From an uncultured Rhodospirillaceae bacterium (lineage in GTDB: Bacteria; Pseudomonadota; Alphaproteobacteria; UBA8366), in assembly GCA_913043025.1 (NCBI GenBank), contig CAJWLM010000023.1, positions 1 to 46,909 of the forward strand: a stretch of 46,909 nucleotides of DNA, read 5' to 3'. A model generated the notes under the pieces. The model ran no database searches. It saw nothing but the letters and a program-made list of their open reading frames with translations, and was not told where the DNA came from. Made by a program: the position numbers and the translations under genes. Below, in pieces: positions 1-9,004 of this stretch (the first letter of the stretch is position 1; every line of letters begins with the position of its first letter).

Positions 1-137
1 CTAGTTCAATCGATTGATTAATGTTAGTTGCGGCATTTATCAAGACAATTATTTCAAGCCTCTCTAACATTTTGTTTTCAGCATCACACGGCTAGTCTAT
101 GTTTGCAGGTAGAAAACCAAAAACTAGGAAAACTAAA

Positions 138-812
138 ATGTATTACGATCCGGACGTCAAAGGAGATCACGGTCTGCCCCATGACCCTTTTAAAGCACTC
201 GTGTCTCCACGACCTATTGGATGGATCAGCACTCTAGGTGCAGATGGCGTCGTCAACCTCGCGCCCTACAGCTTCTTTAACGCAGTCTCGTATTTCCCCT
301 GTTATGTGATGTTTTCATCAAGTGGCTTAAAAGACGATCCTATGAAGCATAGCTGGCGCAACGCACAAGAAACTGGCGAATTTGTTTGCAATATCGTCTC
401 GACGGAGTTGGCCGATGCTATGAATTTGACAGCCAAACATGTACCAAAAGATGTAAACGAACTCGAAATGGCCGGACTAACGGCGGAGCCCTCAGAAAAA
501 GTCAAACCACCTCGAGTAAAGGAAGCCCCGGCTCATTTGGAATGTGAGTATTGGAAAACAATCGATTTACCAACCAATAACCCTAAGTTTAAGCATGGTG
601 TTGTTTTTGGTCACGTCGTAGGTATTCATATCAACGATGACATTATCGTAGATGGTCAAGTTGACGTTACGCGCTATAACCCGCTGGCTCGTTTGGGTTA
701 CATGGATTATACATCTGTCGAAAAGACCTTTTCAATGAAACGACCTGATGATCTTGCGTTGGGACGGAAAGTCTTGGGTGACAAACCTTACAAGACCAAA
801 ACATCCACATGA
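138..812 (+). CDS. Flavin reductase-like FMN-binding split-barrel protein
   Basis: A 224-residue protein of the flavin reductase-like (DIM6/NTAB) family, which binds FMN in a split beta-barrel and either reduces flavin with NAD(P)H or acts as the reductase partner of an oxygenase. The N-terminal FMN-binding signature is visible: SPRPIGWIST at about residues 23-32, then NLAPYSFFNAV at 40-50. I chose the ATG at 138 because an AGGA-type ribosome site lies just before it and the family signature starts soon after; an in-frame ATG at 99 would add 13 basic residues. The stop overlaps the next gene's start as ATGA, so the two are translationally coupled. Substrate unknown; coupling to an acyl-CoA synthetase suggests a role in degrading an organic acid. 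Confidence 0.85.
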   Translation: MYYDPDVKGDHGLPHDPFKALVSPRPIGWISTLGADGVVNLAPYSFFNAVSYFPCYVMFSSSGLKDDPMKHSWRNAQETGEFVCNIVSTELADAMNLTAKHVPKDVNELEMAGLTAEPSEKVKPPRVKEAPAHLECEYWKTIDLPTNNPKFKHGVVFGHVVGIHINDDIIVDGQVDVTRYNPLARLGYMDYTSVEKTFSMKRPDDLALGRKVLGDKPYKTKTST

Positions 813-2938
813 ATAAACCTAGAGCCCCAGTAGCAAGTCTGGAGCCTTTATTAAATCCCCGCACAGTCGCAATTATAGGGGCCTCTCAAGACGAGAGCAG
901 AATAGGCGGCATGCCAATTAGGTATATGCAGCATTACGCTTACTCCGGCGAGATTTTCCCTATCAATCCGAAACATAGAAAAATACAAGGCCTTAATGCA
1001 TATGCTAGGATTGGTGATATTGGAAAACAAATAGACGTCGCAATTATGGCTGTACCCGCCAAAATTGCGATCGAAATAGCGGAAGAATGTGCTGCTGCAG
1101 GTGTCAAATCAATATGCGCATTCACATCTGGATTTGCCGAAATGGGCGAACACGGAAAAGACAAACAAAACCGCCTAAGAGCAATTTCTGAAAATTATGG
1201 GATGCGAATTTTAGGGCCCAATTGCTTGGGGTATTTCAATACCAATTCTCGCTATTATGCGACCTTCTCAACATCCATTCTCCATGGCGAACCACAGATT
1301 GGAAATATTGGTTTGGTGAGCCAGTCTGGCGCATTTGGAAGCCATTGTTTTGTTCTGGGTCGCGAACGCGGGTTAGGCTTTACCTACATGATAACTACAG
1401 GCAATGAGGTCGATGTCGACGTAGCCGATTGCATTGCTTACCTTGCCCAGCACCATGAGACTAAAGTTATTGCCGTTTATATGGAGGGCTGTCAGGATGG
1501 CGAGAGACTAAAGGCAGCTTTGGGTATGGCATTTGAAGCATCTAAGCCAGTAGTTATTCAAAAAGTAGGCAGAACCGATTTGGGTGCTAAAGCCGCCCTT
1601 TCTCACACCGCCTCGCTAGCTGGCGTTGATGAAGTTTATGATGCTGTCTTCGCAGAATTCAATGTTCATCGCGTTAACACGGCGGCGGAATTGATTGATG
1701 TTGCCTATCTGCTGAGCTTTGGCACATGGCCGGCGGGAAATAAACTTGCGGTTGCAACAATCTCGGGAGGAGCAGGCGTTTTAATGGCGGATGCTGCTGC
1801 AGATGCAGGTCTTAACATGCCGAAAATGCCGAAGGTCACGCAAGAAAGACTTAAAAAAATTATTCCTTTTGCCGGCCCCCAGAACCCTGTCGATTTTACA
1901 GCTCAGGTGTACAATGAATTTCCAACAATAACAAAATATGTCCGGGCGATTTTTGAAGAGGGTGGATACGACAGTGTGATAGCATTCTTCTCCTCCTTAC
2001 TTTATTCCGACTTATTAACTGCTAAGATTATCGAAGCACTTCTGCCTGTCAGGAGAGAATTTCCTGATCGTCTTTTCATCTTGTGTGCTATGGGCCCAGC
2101 AAAGAACCGAAGAAAAATTGAAGAATGTAACATCCCGGTACTTGAAGACCCTACAAGCGCTGTAAATGCTATTGCTGCCGTAAGCGCTATCGGAAAAGGT
2201 TTTGTCAGCAAAAAAACAAAATCTGCAATTAAGGTAATCGCGACTACGCTGCCCAAGGGCAGAATCAACGAGGTTGCAGCAAAATTAATTTTTGAGCAAC
2301 TGGGAATTGGATCACCAAAAGAGGTCTTGGTAAATACGAAGGCTGGAGCAATTTCCGCTGCTAGAGACATCGACAAACCTGTCGCACTTAAAATTGTATC
2401 AACCGATATTTTGCACAAATCAGATATTGGTGGTGTAGAGCTTGGTGTTTCTGGCGCTGAAATGGTTGGTGATGCTTTTGAAAAAATAATGGATAATTCC
2501 AAAGCTGCAGTGCCTAAAGCAACAATTGACGGAGTTTTAATAAGTGAAATGGTCGATGAAGGTGTTGAAACAATTTTGGGTATTCAGAATGACCCTCTTT
2601 TTGGTCCAGTGGTTATGTTTGGACTGGGTGGTTTGTTCGCAGAAGCCATTGGAGATATAGCATTCAAATTGGCACCTCTCGACGAAGCAACAGCAATGGA
2701 GATGGTTAAGAAAATTAGGGGTTTTCAAGTTTTATCGGGAGCGCGCGGGACAACGCCAGTAGACCTGCAAGCACTTGCTAAAGCAATTGCAAAGCTTTCC
2801 AACTATGCATACGCCCATAAGGATGTCTTACAAACAATAGAAATAAATCCACTTCGGGTTTTGAAAAAGGGCTTATTGGCATTGGACGCTGTAATAATAT
2901 CTCGACATGCAAATAAAGCCTCATCTTCACAGCAATAA
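809..2938 (+). CDS. ADP-forming acetate/acyl-CoA synthetase family protein
   Basis: A 709-residue fused NDP-forming acyl-CoA synthetase, which makes an acyl-CoA from an organic acid, CoA and ATP through a phosphohistidine. The order is that of the fused family: CoA-binding Rossmann domain (about 10-135, VAIIGAS near 20), succinyl-CoA-ligase-like flavodoxin domains (GPNCLG at 136-141, SQSGAFG near 171), and a C-terminal ATP-grasp domain (about 480-700). The likely phosphorylated histidine is H266 in LSHTASLAG. Length matches the family (about 700). The start codon sits in the ATGA overlap with the flavin-reductase gene. The natural acid cannot be told from sequence; members act on acetate, aryl acids and branched acids. 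Confidence 0.9.
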   Translation: MNKPRAPVASLEPLLNPRTVAIIGASQDESRIGGMPIRYMQHYAYSGEIFPINPKHRKIQGLNAYARIGDIGKQIDVAIMAVPAKIAIEIAEECAAAGVKSICAFTSGFAEMGEHGKDKQNRLRAISENYGMRILGPNCLGYFNTNSRYYATFSTSILHGEPQIGNIGLVSQSGAFGSHCFVLGRERGLGFTYMITTGNEVDVDVADCIAYLAQHHETKVIAVYMEGCQDGERLKAALGMAFEASKPVVIQKVGRTDLGAKAALSHTASLAGVDEVYDAVFAEFNVHRVNTAAELIDVAYLLSFGTWPAGNKLAVATISGGAGVLMADAAADAGLNMPKMPKVTQERLKKIIPFAGPQNPVDFTAQVYNEFPTITKYVRAIFEEGGYDSVIAFFSSLLYSDLLTAKIIEALLPVRREFPDRLFILCAMGPAKNRRKIEECNIPVLEDPTSAVNAIAAVSAIGKGFVSKKTKSAIKVIATTLPKGRINEVAAKLIFEQLGIGSPKEVLVNTKAGAISAARDIDKPVALKIVSTDILHKSDIGGVELGVSGAEMVGDAFEKIMDNSKAAVPKATIDGVLISEMVDEGVETILGIQNDPLFGPVVMFGLGGLFAEAIGDIAFKLAPLDEATAMEMVKKIRGFQVLSGARGTTPVDLQALAKAIAKLSNYAYAHKDVLQTIEINPLRVLKKGLLALDAVIISRHANKASSSQQ

Positions 2939-3010
2939 GTTTAAATCTTTAGTTGATGTAGGTGAGTTCACAAATCATCTCATTTTTATGTGATTAACTT
3001 CAGAAACCCG

Positions 3011-3481
3011 ATGAAACGATATCAAAATATTTTTGCCATAATCGCTTTTATAGTGACGATAATCCACAGCACAGCGGACGCGGGAAATCGATGGAAGGGT
3101 AAATGGTATTTTAGTAAAAAGTGCTCTTTTTGTCATTCCGTGAGCCTAAGACAGGAGTCTGAAGAAACCGGCCCACATATTCGCCACGTCATAGGTCGCG
3201 AGGTTGCGGCTCGCACTGATACACAATATTCGTCTCATTTATTGCTCCTGAAGGAGCATGGAGTACGATGGACGCCAGATTTATTGAGACAATTTATAAG
3301 TAAACGCGACGGCTCATGGTTTGATTACTATCGAAAAAAGTTTTTAAAGAATAAATGCGTTTCTTATCAGACAAGCATGCGACACCCAGAATGTGCCCCC
3401 TATACAACACATAATAAGGGAAGACGCGTAAGCACAAGGGACCTAGAGGATATAATTTCTTACCTAAAGGCATTCAAATGA
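3011..3481 (+). CDS. Small periplasmic c-type cytochrome
   Basis: A roughly 156-residue exported protein. An N-terminal basic stretch and hydrophobic segment (KRYQNIFAIIAFIVTIIHS) look like a Sec signal peptide. A single CSFCH haem-binding motif follows, so the haem should be attached covalently in the periplasm. The C-terminal DLEDIISYLKAF is the usual last helix of class I cytochromes c. The methionine in TSMRHPE is a candidate second haem ligand. A basic segment sits between the haem motif and this helix. The upstream GTG at 2990 would add seven residues; I prefer the ATG at 3011 because it directly precedes the signal peptide, though neither has a strong ribosome site. No oxidoreductase partner is adjacent, so the electron donor is unknown. 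Confidence 0.75.
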   Translation: MKRYQNIFAIIAFIVTIIHSTADAGNRWKGKWYFSKKCSFCHSVSLRQESEETGPHIRHVIGREVAARTDTQYSSHLLLLKEHGVRWTPDLLRQFISKRDGSWFDYYRKKFLKNKCVSYQTSMRHPECAPYTTHNKGRRVSTRDLEDIISYLKAFK

Positions 3482-3575
3482 TATTTTTTGACAACAATAG
3501 AAGAGCATATTTCCATATTATTAAATCTCCAATCGCTCTAACATGTGGCAGTTTAAATTATATGGCCGCTGAATA

Positions 3576-4214
3576 ATGAACGTTTCCGAAGTTAACAACA
3601 CCTATAAACTCGACACCGTAGAAAAATTACGCAAGATTTATAAAACTCCTAAAGATACCGCTATCCGCAAGCAAACCGACCACATAACGGAACCAGGACA
3701 AGCCATGATAGAGGCTTCACCAATGATTATGATAGCAACAGCTAATTCTAATGGCGTTGATGTTTCACCAAAAGGTGACCAACCAGGGTTTGTTCATATC
3801 TTAGATGAAAAGACCCTATTAATACCCGACAGGCCTGGCAATAATCGCATTGATGGGATTACCAATCTTATTGAAAATCCAAAGATCGGTATCATCTTTT
3901 TAGTCCCAGGCAACAATTCAACTTACCGGGTTAACGGCACGGCTCATGTTAGTAATGCACCTGAGTTACTTCAACGTTTTCTGGTCAATGATAGGCCGCC
4001 AAAGACTGTCCTTGTCGTAAAAGTGGAGGAAGCGTTTAGCCATTGCCCTAAAGCTTTTATACGCGCCGACCTCTGGTCGGAAGCTGGCCAAGGCCACCCA
4101 GAGAATGTCCCAAACCACGGTACTTTCGCCGCTTTCCGCGATGGAGAGGATGAAGCTTACGCTAAACAATACGTTGAAGATTACAAGGAGCGTCTTCCAA
4201 GAGAACTATACTGA
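3576..4214 (+). CDS. Pyridoxamine 5'-phosphate oxidase-like flavoprotein
   Basis: A 212-residue protein of the PPOX-type split-barrel family, resembling the MSMEG_1061/DR2398 FMN-binding subgroup. Features seen: a helical N-terminus, the core strand MIMIATANSNGVDVSPKGDQPGFV (about residues 49-72), LIPDRPGNNRIDGITNLIENPKIGIIFLVPG, and a terminal segment with HCPKAFIRADLW. These place it with general flavin-dependent oxidoreductases, not true pyridoxine biosynthesis enzymes. The substrate is unknown. The gene converges with the truncated kinase gene, with only 52 bases between the two stops. Confidence 0.8.
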   Translation: MNVSEVNNTYKLDTVEKLRKIYKTPKDTAIRKQTDHITEPGQAMIEASPMIMIATANSNGVDVSPKGDQPGFVHILDEKTLLIPDRPGNNRIDGITNLIENPKIGIIFLVPGNNSTYRVNGTAHVSNAPELLQRFLVNDRPPKTVLVVKVEEAFSHCPKAFIRADLWSEAGQGHPENVPNHGTFAAFRDGEDEAYAKQYVEDYKERLPRELY

Positions 4215-4266
4215 TTTTTGCCGCCAGTTAATCAGCAATCAGATTTTGTGCCGTTTTTATTCAACA

Positions 4267-4758
4267 TCAGACAAAAGCACCTTGTAAACCGAGAGGCCCT
4301 CGAAGGGTTTCGATAAAACCCAGTAATGCAGATAGCGGTGAACGCAATTCATGACTAACATTTGCTACGAAGTCTGCACGCATTTGGGATGCCTTCTTTG
4401 TCTCCGTTATGTCGTGAAGGACCAGCATTGCCCAACATGGGCCAACTGATTTCAAGTCAGGAAGCCTCCAAATATTTAACTCGTAATATCGCCCTATCGG
4501 ATGCGGTAAAAAAACTTCCCTACGACTTCCGGGATTCCCTTCTAATGTCTCATCAATCGCACCGGCTATATGTTCACTATTCAGCAAGTCGTCGAGACTA
4601 GAACTCGACGCATCAGCACCCAACAACTCTTTCGCAGCTCGATTGAAATTAACAACCACATGTTTTGCATCGACCAGAAAAACTGGGCCTGGAAGGCCAT
4701 CTAGAATACTAGCATCCAATGGCGGACCCATATGTTTATTTTGAGATTTTAGGCTCAT
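4267..4758 (-). pseudogene. Truncated PhoR-like sensor histidine kinase (PAS + partial HisKA)
   Basis: A 163-residue reading frame that starts like a PhoR-type kinase. A PAS domain (about residues 16-125; [28 protein letters not shown]) leads into the phosphoacceptor helix [23 protein letters not shown], with the H-box histidine present. It then stops after [10 protein letters not shown]. The second HisKA helix and the whole ATP-binding domain (normally over 150 residues more) are missing. The sequence past the stop is 52 bases of spacer and then the convergent PPOX gene, so no second half lies in another frame. No transmembrane segments, phoB, phoU or pst genes are nearby. Most likely the relic of a deletion; a dominant-negative or PAS-only sensor role is possible but unproven. 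Confidence 0.75.
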
Positions 4759-4858
4759 AATTCAATCAACCTAACAGACCCGTTATGCATTTACATTAAA
4801 TCTAATTGACTATTTTGTTTCTGAGAAAAAACCCACGCGGATTATTTTTTACGGGTAC

Positions 4859-6040
4859 CTATTTTACTACACGCGTCTCAACTGAGGATGCCTCTATTGC
4901 ATCCCAGTCGTACTCTACACCCATTCCAGGAAGGCTCGGCACACCCACTGTTCCATCTGGCTCTATACAGTCTAATTGGTCGTGATAACCATTTTCATAG
5001 TATGGCAAAGACCATGCATTGGACATTTGTGGATGAACCAAGTTTACTTCGTAGAAATTTGAATTGCGGCAGGCGGCCATCAGTTGTCTCATAGCGGGTC
5101 CACAGCTATGCACTTCAGTGTCTATACCCAGCCCCTCTGCCGCATTCGCGAGCTTATAACAAGCGGTTATGCCACCGTCATAATCTGGGTCTGCCCTCGC
5201 GAAATCTGTGGCTCCAGCAACAAGCATGTCAACAGTCGTTTCCAGGTTTCGAATGTGCTCCGTAATTAAGACCGGAGTTTTTACGAAACTTTTTAAAGAT
5301 TGATGGCCTCGAATTGAAATTCCACCATCACCGTAGGGGTCCTCATACCAATACAGACCACATGCATCACACACCCGGCCAATTTCGATAGCATCCGCTA
5401 ATGTTGCCAAATGATTAGAAGCATCATACATAATCTTCATCTTGTCACCGACGCGTTTTGCCACTGTTTCTAGTAACGCGGTTTCCCGAGCGACGTTACC
5501 CTCATGCCAACCATGCATTTTGTAAGCACGATAACCCATTTCATAACATTGTTCGGCAAAGTCAGCGTAAGCCTCTGGACTAGACAGCCCATTCGCCTCT
5601 TCATCACCGCCTAATGTGCTGGCATATGCCGGCAGTCGTTTCCGATAACCACCTAAAATCTGGCTGACGGATGCACCGTATTGCTTTCCTGCAAGATCCC
5701 AAAGCGCGATATCGATAGCACCGATGCCCACTTCGCCTATATGTTTGGTAAGTCGCCGCATGGTGTTGTAATGCTGGGTGCGGGCTAGGGCTGGCTTCCC
5801 CACTAGGCGCGAAGCGAGAGCTTCCGCAGCAGCCATTATGGGCCTGACACGGCTTCGGCCTGGAACATATTCCCCCATTACACCTGTATCAGTATATATA
5901 CGAACCCCAAACCGAAGGTGCGTGCCGGTTTTCCCAGGCGTGTATGACACCCCAAACCCAGCTGGATCAGAAGACATATTCTCGATATTTATTTCGAAGG
6001 CAATAAATTCAATGCGTTCAATGATGGGGCCATCAGTCAT
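4859..6040 (-). CDS. Enolase-superfamily (mandelate racemase group) acid-sugar dehydratase
   Basis: A 393-residue member of the mandelate racemase/muconate lactonizing enzyme group. These enzymes remove a proton alpha to a carboxylate and usually dehydrate sugar acids to 2-keto-3-deoxy acids. Expected catalytic residues are visible: the K-x-H pair K174/H176 (AYKMHG), Mg2+ ligands D206 (YDASNH), E233 (YEDP) and E261 (ITEH), and the Asp-His dyad with D284 or D286 and H311 (EVHSCGP). A capping domain precedes the barrel. The start has an AGGA ribosome site. An adjacent rhodanese and nearby UxaA, IlvD and aldolase genes fit sugar-acid catabolism, but the exact substrate cannot be assigned from sequence. 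Confidence 0.88.
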   Translation of the reverse strand: MTDGPIIERIEFIAFEINIENMSSDPAGFGVSYTPGKTGTHLRFGVRIYTDTGVMGEYVPGRSRVRPIMAAAEALASRLVGKPALARTQHYNTMRRLTKHIGEVGIGAIDIALWDLAGKQYGASVSQILGGYRKRLPAYASTLGGDEEANGLSSPEAYADFAEQCYEMGYRAYKMHGWHEGNVARETALLETVAKRVGDKMKIMYDASNHLATLADAIEIGRVCDACGLYWYEDPYGDGGISIRGHQSLKSFVKTPVLITEHIRNLETTVDMLVAGATDFARADPDYDGGITACYKLANAAEGLGIDTEVHSCGPAMRQLMAACRNSNFYEVNLVHPQMSNAWSLPYYENGYHDQLDCIEPDGTVGVPSLPGMGVEYDWDAIEASSVETRVVK

Positions 6041-6185
6041 ATTATTATCCTATACAGGTCATTTTGAGACGGTGCCTCTTAAAACACACTACCATCTCAC
6101 CCCAAGACGCACAATTTGCTCAGTCTTTCTAAAAACGTTGGAGACTGTTACCCACAGACAATGATACCAAAAACCCCTGTGCGCA

Positions 6186-7775
6186 CTATCCACGTATGAT
6201 GTCATAGCGTTGATCGTCTTCTGTCCTCATTTGTTCTGCCAACTCAATTTCCCAATTCAAATATGCCTTCATGGCCTCTTCTTTATTCACCTCCTCCTCC
6301 CGGGCTTTCAAACGAATATCAAGGGCTTCACTCAACATTCTTTCAGGGCCAGTCTCCACTTTAAAGCCAGCAGATACCCATGCATTGGTTCCACCCGCAA
6401 GCGCCTTCGCAGGTGGGGTAAGTTGCGAGGCGGCCAACCGCGCTAGCTTCCCGTCAGGAGAAGTGAGAACTAGGGTGCCAGAATTACTCAAGTCGCCTAT
6501 GACACTTGGAAACTGACTCCTTAGGACAAACGCGGCGCCCGGAATATGCCCGTTGAGATACTCTTTGCTCATAGCAAGGTCCACTACTTGAACAGCCTCT
6601 GCATCCATTGAGCTCCTCAGTTCAGCTGCTGAAATCATATTAACTCCAGCATCTTCTAACCCAAGTATATTTGGAGACCATATGCCTGTCTCTATTTCGA
6701 TGTCTTTTCCATCTGTTGAAAACGTTGCCACATCCCAGCCCATTTGTTTCATCCAATAAGCCGTAAACGTAGCTCGCACAGATGTATCATCAATGAGCAC
6801 CACTCTTGCGCCCCAAGTTGCACAATGTCGGTCTGTTTCCTGAACAAGTTGCCCGCCCGCTATATGCTTAGCCCCTTTCAGATGCCCTGCTTCAAATTCT
6901 TTCGCGGTCCTTACATCAAATAAGTAGAGTGTTCTTATTTCATTTTCTTTCCGCCAATTCGAAAGAGTTGCCAGATCTATTGCCCTTATACCTGCTCGTT
7001 TTGCGACCCGTTTAGCTGCATCTTTTGCAACTGCCAGACCGTTAGCCGATACTTCCGGAGCTGCTCTATTCGCACCATCGATTATGTCATAGCCAGCGAG
7101 GTGCCATCCCTGCGTTCCATTAGCAAGTGAGACGACATCATTCGGGTAACCTGCGACACGCAAAGCTTCGGCACCTATGATACTTCTCGTACGCCCGCCG
7201 CAGTTGATGACGACCTTGGTTTCTGATGAAGGAACCATGTCCTTAAACCGGTAAACAAGCTCGGCACCCGGAGCACTTATTGCATTTGGGATGCTATTTC
7301 CGTGATACTCCTCAAAGGTACGTGTATCAAAAAGAACCACATCTGACTTATTGTCGAGCATCGCCTTCAATTCATCAGCAGAGATATGCGGTGTCCCAGC
7401 ATCGCATTCAATTAGTTCTGCAAACGCTTTGCTGGGAACATGCATCCCACTGTAAATTCTATGGCCTGCTTTTTCCCATCCCGATAATCCCTCGCTCAGA
7501 ACGTGAATATCTGACCAACCGAGAGATGACATTCGTTCAGCGGCTAATTGTGCGTACCCCTCTCCATCATCACACCAAACCACGCGCACACTTCGTCGTG
7601 GCACCAAAGCATCCACTAAACACTCAAGTCTGCCAATTGGAACACAGGAGGCCATGAATATATGGCGGCTATCAAACGGTACTTCCTCACGTGCATCTAA
7701 CAATGCGACTTCGCCGCCATCATGAAAATATGACTTTAGAGTTTGAGCATCGATCTGTTCAATTTGTTTTCCCAT
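6186..7775 (-). CDS. Four-domain rhodanese-related sulfurtransferase
   Basis: A 529-residue protein with four tandem rhodanese-homology domains, at about residues 5-110, 128-235, 262-365 and 378-475. Domain 1 has a cysteine in the loop position (C68, WCDDGEG) and domain 2 has a clear active-site loop (C192, CGGRTRS). The equivalent loops of domains 3 (LIDDTSVR, about 327-334) and 4 (LTSPDGKLA, about 437-445) lack cysteine, so they are probably catalytically silent. The C-terminus is a charged helix. I chose the ATG at 7775 because AAGGTG precedes it and it begins at the first domain. The longer in-frame form to 7940 would run into the divergent oxygenase gene. Role: persulfide transfer, perhaps handling sulfur released by neighbouring enzymes. 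Confidence 0.85.
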   Translation of the reverse strand: MGKQIEQIDAQTLKSYFHDGGEVALLDAREEVPFDSRHIFMASCVPIGRLECLVDALVPRRSVRVVWCDDGEGYAQLAAERMSSLGWSDIHVLSEGLSGWEKAGHRIYSGMHVPSKAFAELIECDAGTPHISADELKAMLDNKSDVVLFDTRTFEEYHGNSIPNAISAPGAELVYRFKDMVPSSETKVVINCGGRTRSIIGAEALRVAGYPNDVVSLANGTQGWHLAGYDIIDGANRAAPEVSANGLAVAKDAAKRVAKRAGIRAIDLATLSNWRKENEIRTLYLFDVRTAKEFEAGHLKGAKHIAGGQLVQETDRHCATWGARVVLIDDTSVRATFTAYWMKQMGWDVATFSTDGKDIEIETGIWSPNILGLEDAGVNMISAAELRSSMDAEAVQVVDLAMSKEYLNGHIPGAAFVLRSQFPSVIGDLSNSGTLVLTSPDGKLARLAASQLTPPAKALAGGTNAWVSAGFKVETGPERMLSEALDIRLKAREEEVNKEEAMKAYLNWEIELAEQMRTEDDQRYDIIRG

Positions 7776-7913
7776 GGTATTCACCTTCTTCCGAGTGTTA
7801 AGGCAAAAGTCTGCCTCGTCTGAGGGTCGTTTTAGATTGGGCTCTACAACAGCTTGTGGAGTAATGATGATCGAGCAATAATACAAGAGGCTTGATAACT
7901 TGATGGATTTGCT

Positions 7914-8804
7914 ATGTCCGACAATGATGTTTTTACCCACCCTTATAAATTAGGTGACCTTGAGGTTGTGCCATGCTCAACTGTGATCGGCGCTGAAATA
8001 CGAAATATTGATATTTCCAAAGAACTCTCAGCTGAGATAATCGTAAGCCTCATTCAAGCTTGGCATACCCATCTGGTTCTACTATTCCGGCAACAAGACC
8101 TGGCGCCAGAACAGCATATCGCCTTCACCTCATATTTTGGCACACCACAAAGCCCTAATCGGACATCGTTTACCCCCCTTACCGAGAAATATCCTGAGAT
8201 TATAGAGGTGATGAACGTCGATATGGATGACAAACAGCTTGATCACAGTCTCGGAAATTCAGAGGCCATGTGGCACACCGACATGTCCTACAAGCCGGTT
8301 CCACCACTAGGAAGCGCACTTTATTCTCGAGAAATACCACCTAATGGCGGCGATACATGCGTCAGCAACATGTATCTGGCCTATGATGATCTTTCTGAGG
8401 AGATGTTAAGGGAAATCGATGATAAGTGCGCTGTGCATGATGAAAGCCGCAACAGCGCTGGCATTTTACGTCCAGGCTTTCCGGATCAAAAAGATCCTAC
8501 AAAGACGCCTGGGCCACATCACCCGATAATTCGTACTCACCCTGAGACCAAGCGCAAAACTTTATTCCTAGGTCGCCGACCCTACAGTTACGTACCGGGT
8601 CTATCTTATGACAAAAGTGAGTATCTTCTCGACCGTCTCTGGGCACATGCCTCACAAAAGAAATATTCCTGGTGTCATCAATGGGCTGTAGGCGATCTTC
8701 TGCTATGGGATAACAGATGCGTAATGCATCGCCGTGATCCATTTGATAAAAACCAAAGACGTGTCATGCACCGGACGCAAATTGCTGGTAGCCGCCCCTT
8801 TTAG
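7914..8804 (+). CDS. TauD/TfdA-family Fe(II)/2-oxoglutarate dioxygenase
   Basis: A 296-residue member of the taurine/2,4-D dioxygenase family. Members hydroxylate a small acid with O2 and 2-oxoglutarate, often so that a C-S or C-O bond breaks. The iron triad is visible: H121 and D123 in WHTDMSYKP, and H272 in WDNRCVMH. R287 (RVMHRT) is the usual 2-oxoglutarate-binding arginine. Length is typical (about 280-300). It is divergent from the rhodanese gene with 138 bases between starts, so the two could share a control region. The substrate is not predictable; taurine, other sulfonates or aryloxy acids are family precedents. Confidence 0.88.
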   Translation: MSDNDVFTHPYKLGDLEVVPCSTVIGAEIRNIDISKELSAEIIVSLIQAWHTHLVLLFRQQDLAPEQHIAFTSYFGTPQSPNRTSFTPLTEKYPEIIEVMNVDMDDKQLDHSLGNSEAMWHTDMSYKPVPPLGSALYSREIPPNGGDTCVSNMYLAYDDLSEEMLREIDDKCAVHDESRNSAGILRPGFPDQKDPTKTPGPHHPIIRTHPETKRKTLFLGRRPYSYVPGLSYDKSEYLLDRLWAHASQKKYSWCHQWAVGDLLLWDNRCVMHRRDPFDKNQRRVMHRTQIAGSRPF

Positions 8805-9004
8805 CAGACTTTAGAGCGGATATTTACTTTCAATCGGTCCGGATATAACGACAAATTGCTCGGAGTTCGTCGATTTTTAAGCACGAGGGTTTTTGTAGCA
8901 GGAGCAATGGATCATCGATGAAATTTTATTTGACGTTACGTTTTGTTATTGACGAAACTTAGATTTTTCCATTTTCCCGACTGGCACTTTTTAGACCTAC
9001 CCAA

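Noticed and set aside
2002-2502. 166-codon antisense frame inside the acyl-CoA synthetase gene
   Set aside because: It lies wholly inside a clear gene and shows no motif; it is a codon-composition shadow.
7776-7940. N-terminal extension of the rhodanese frame
   Set aside because: It overlaps the divergent oxygenase start, has no domain content, and a well-placed ribosome site supports ATG 7775.
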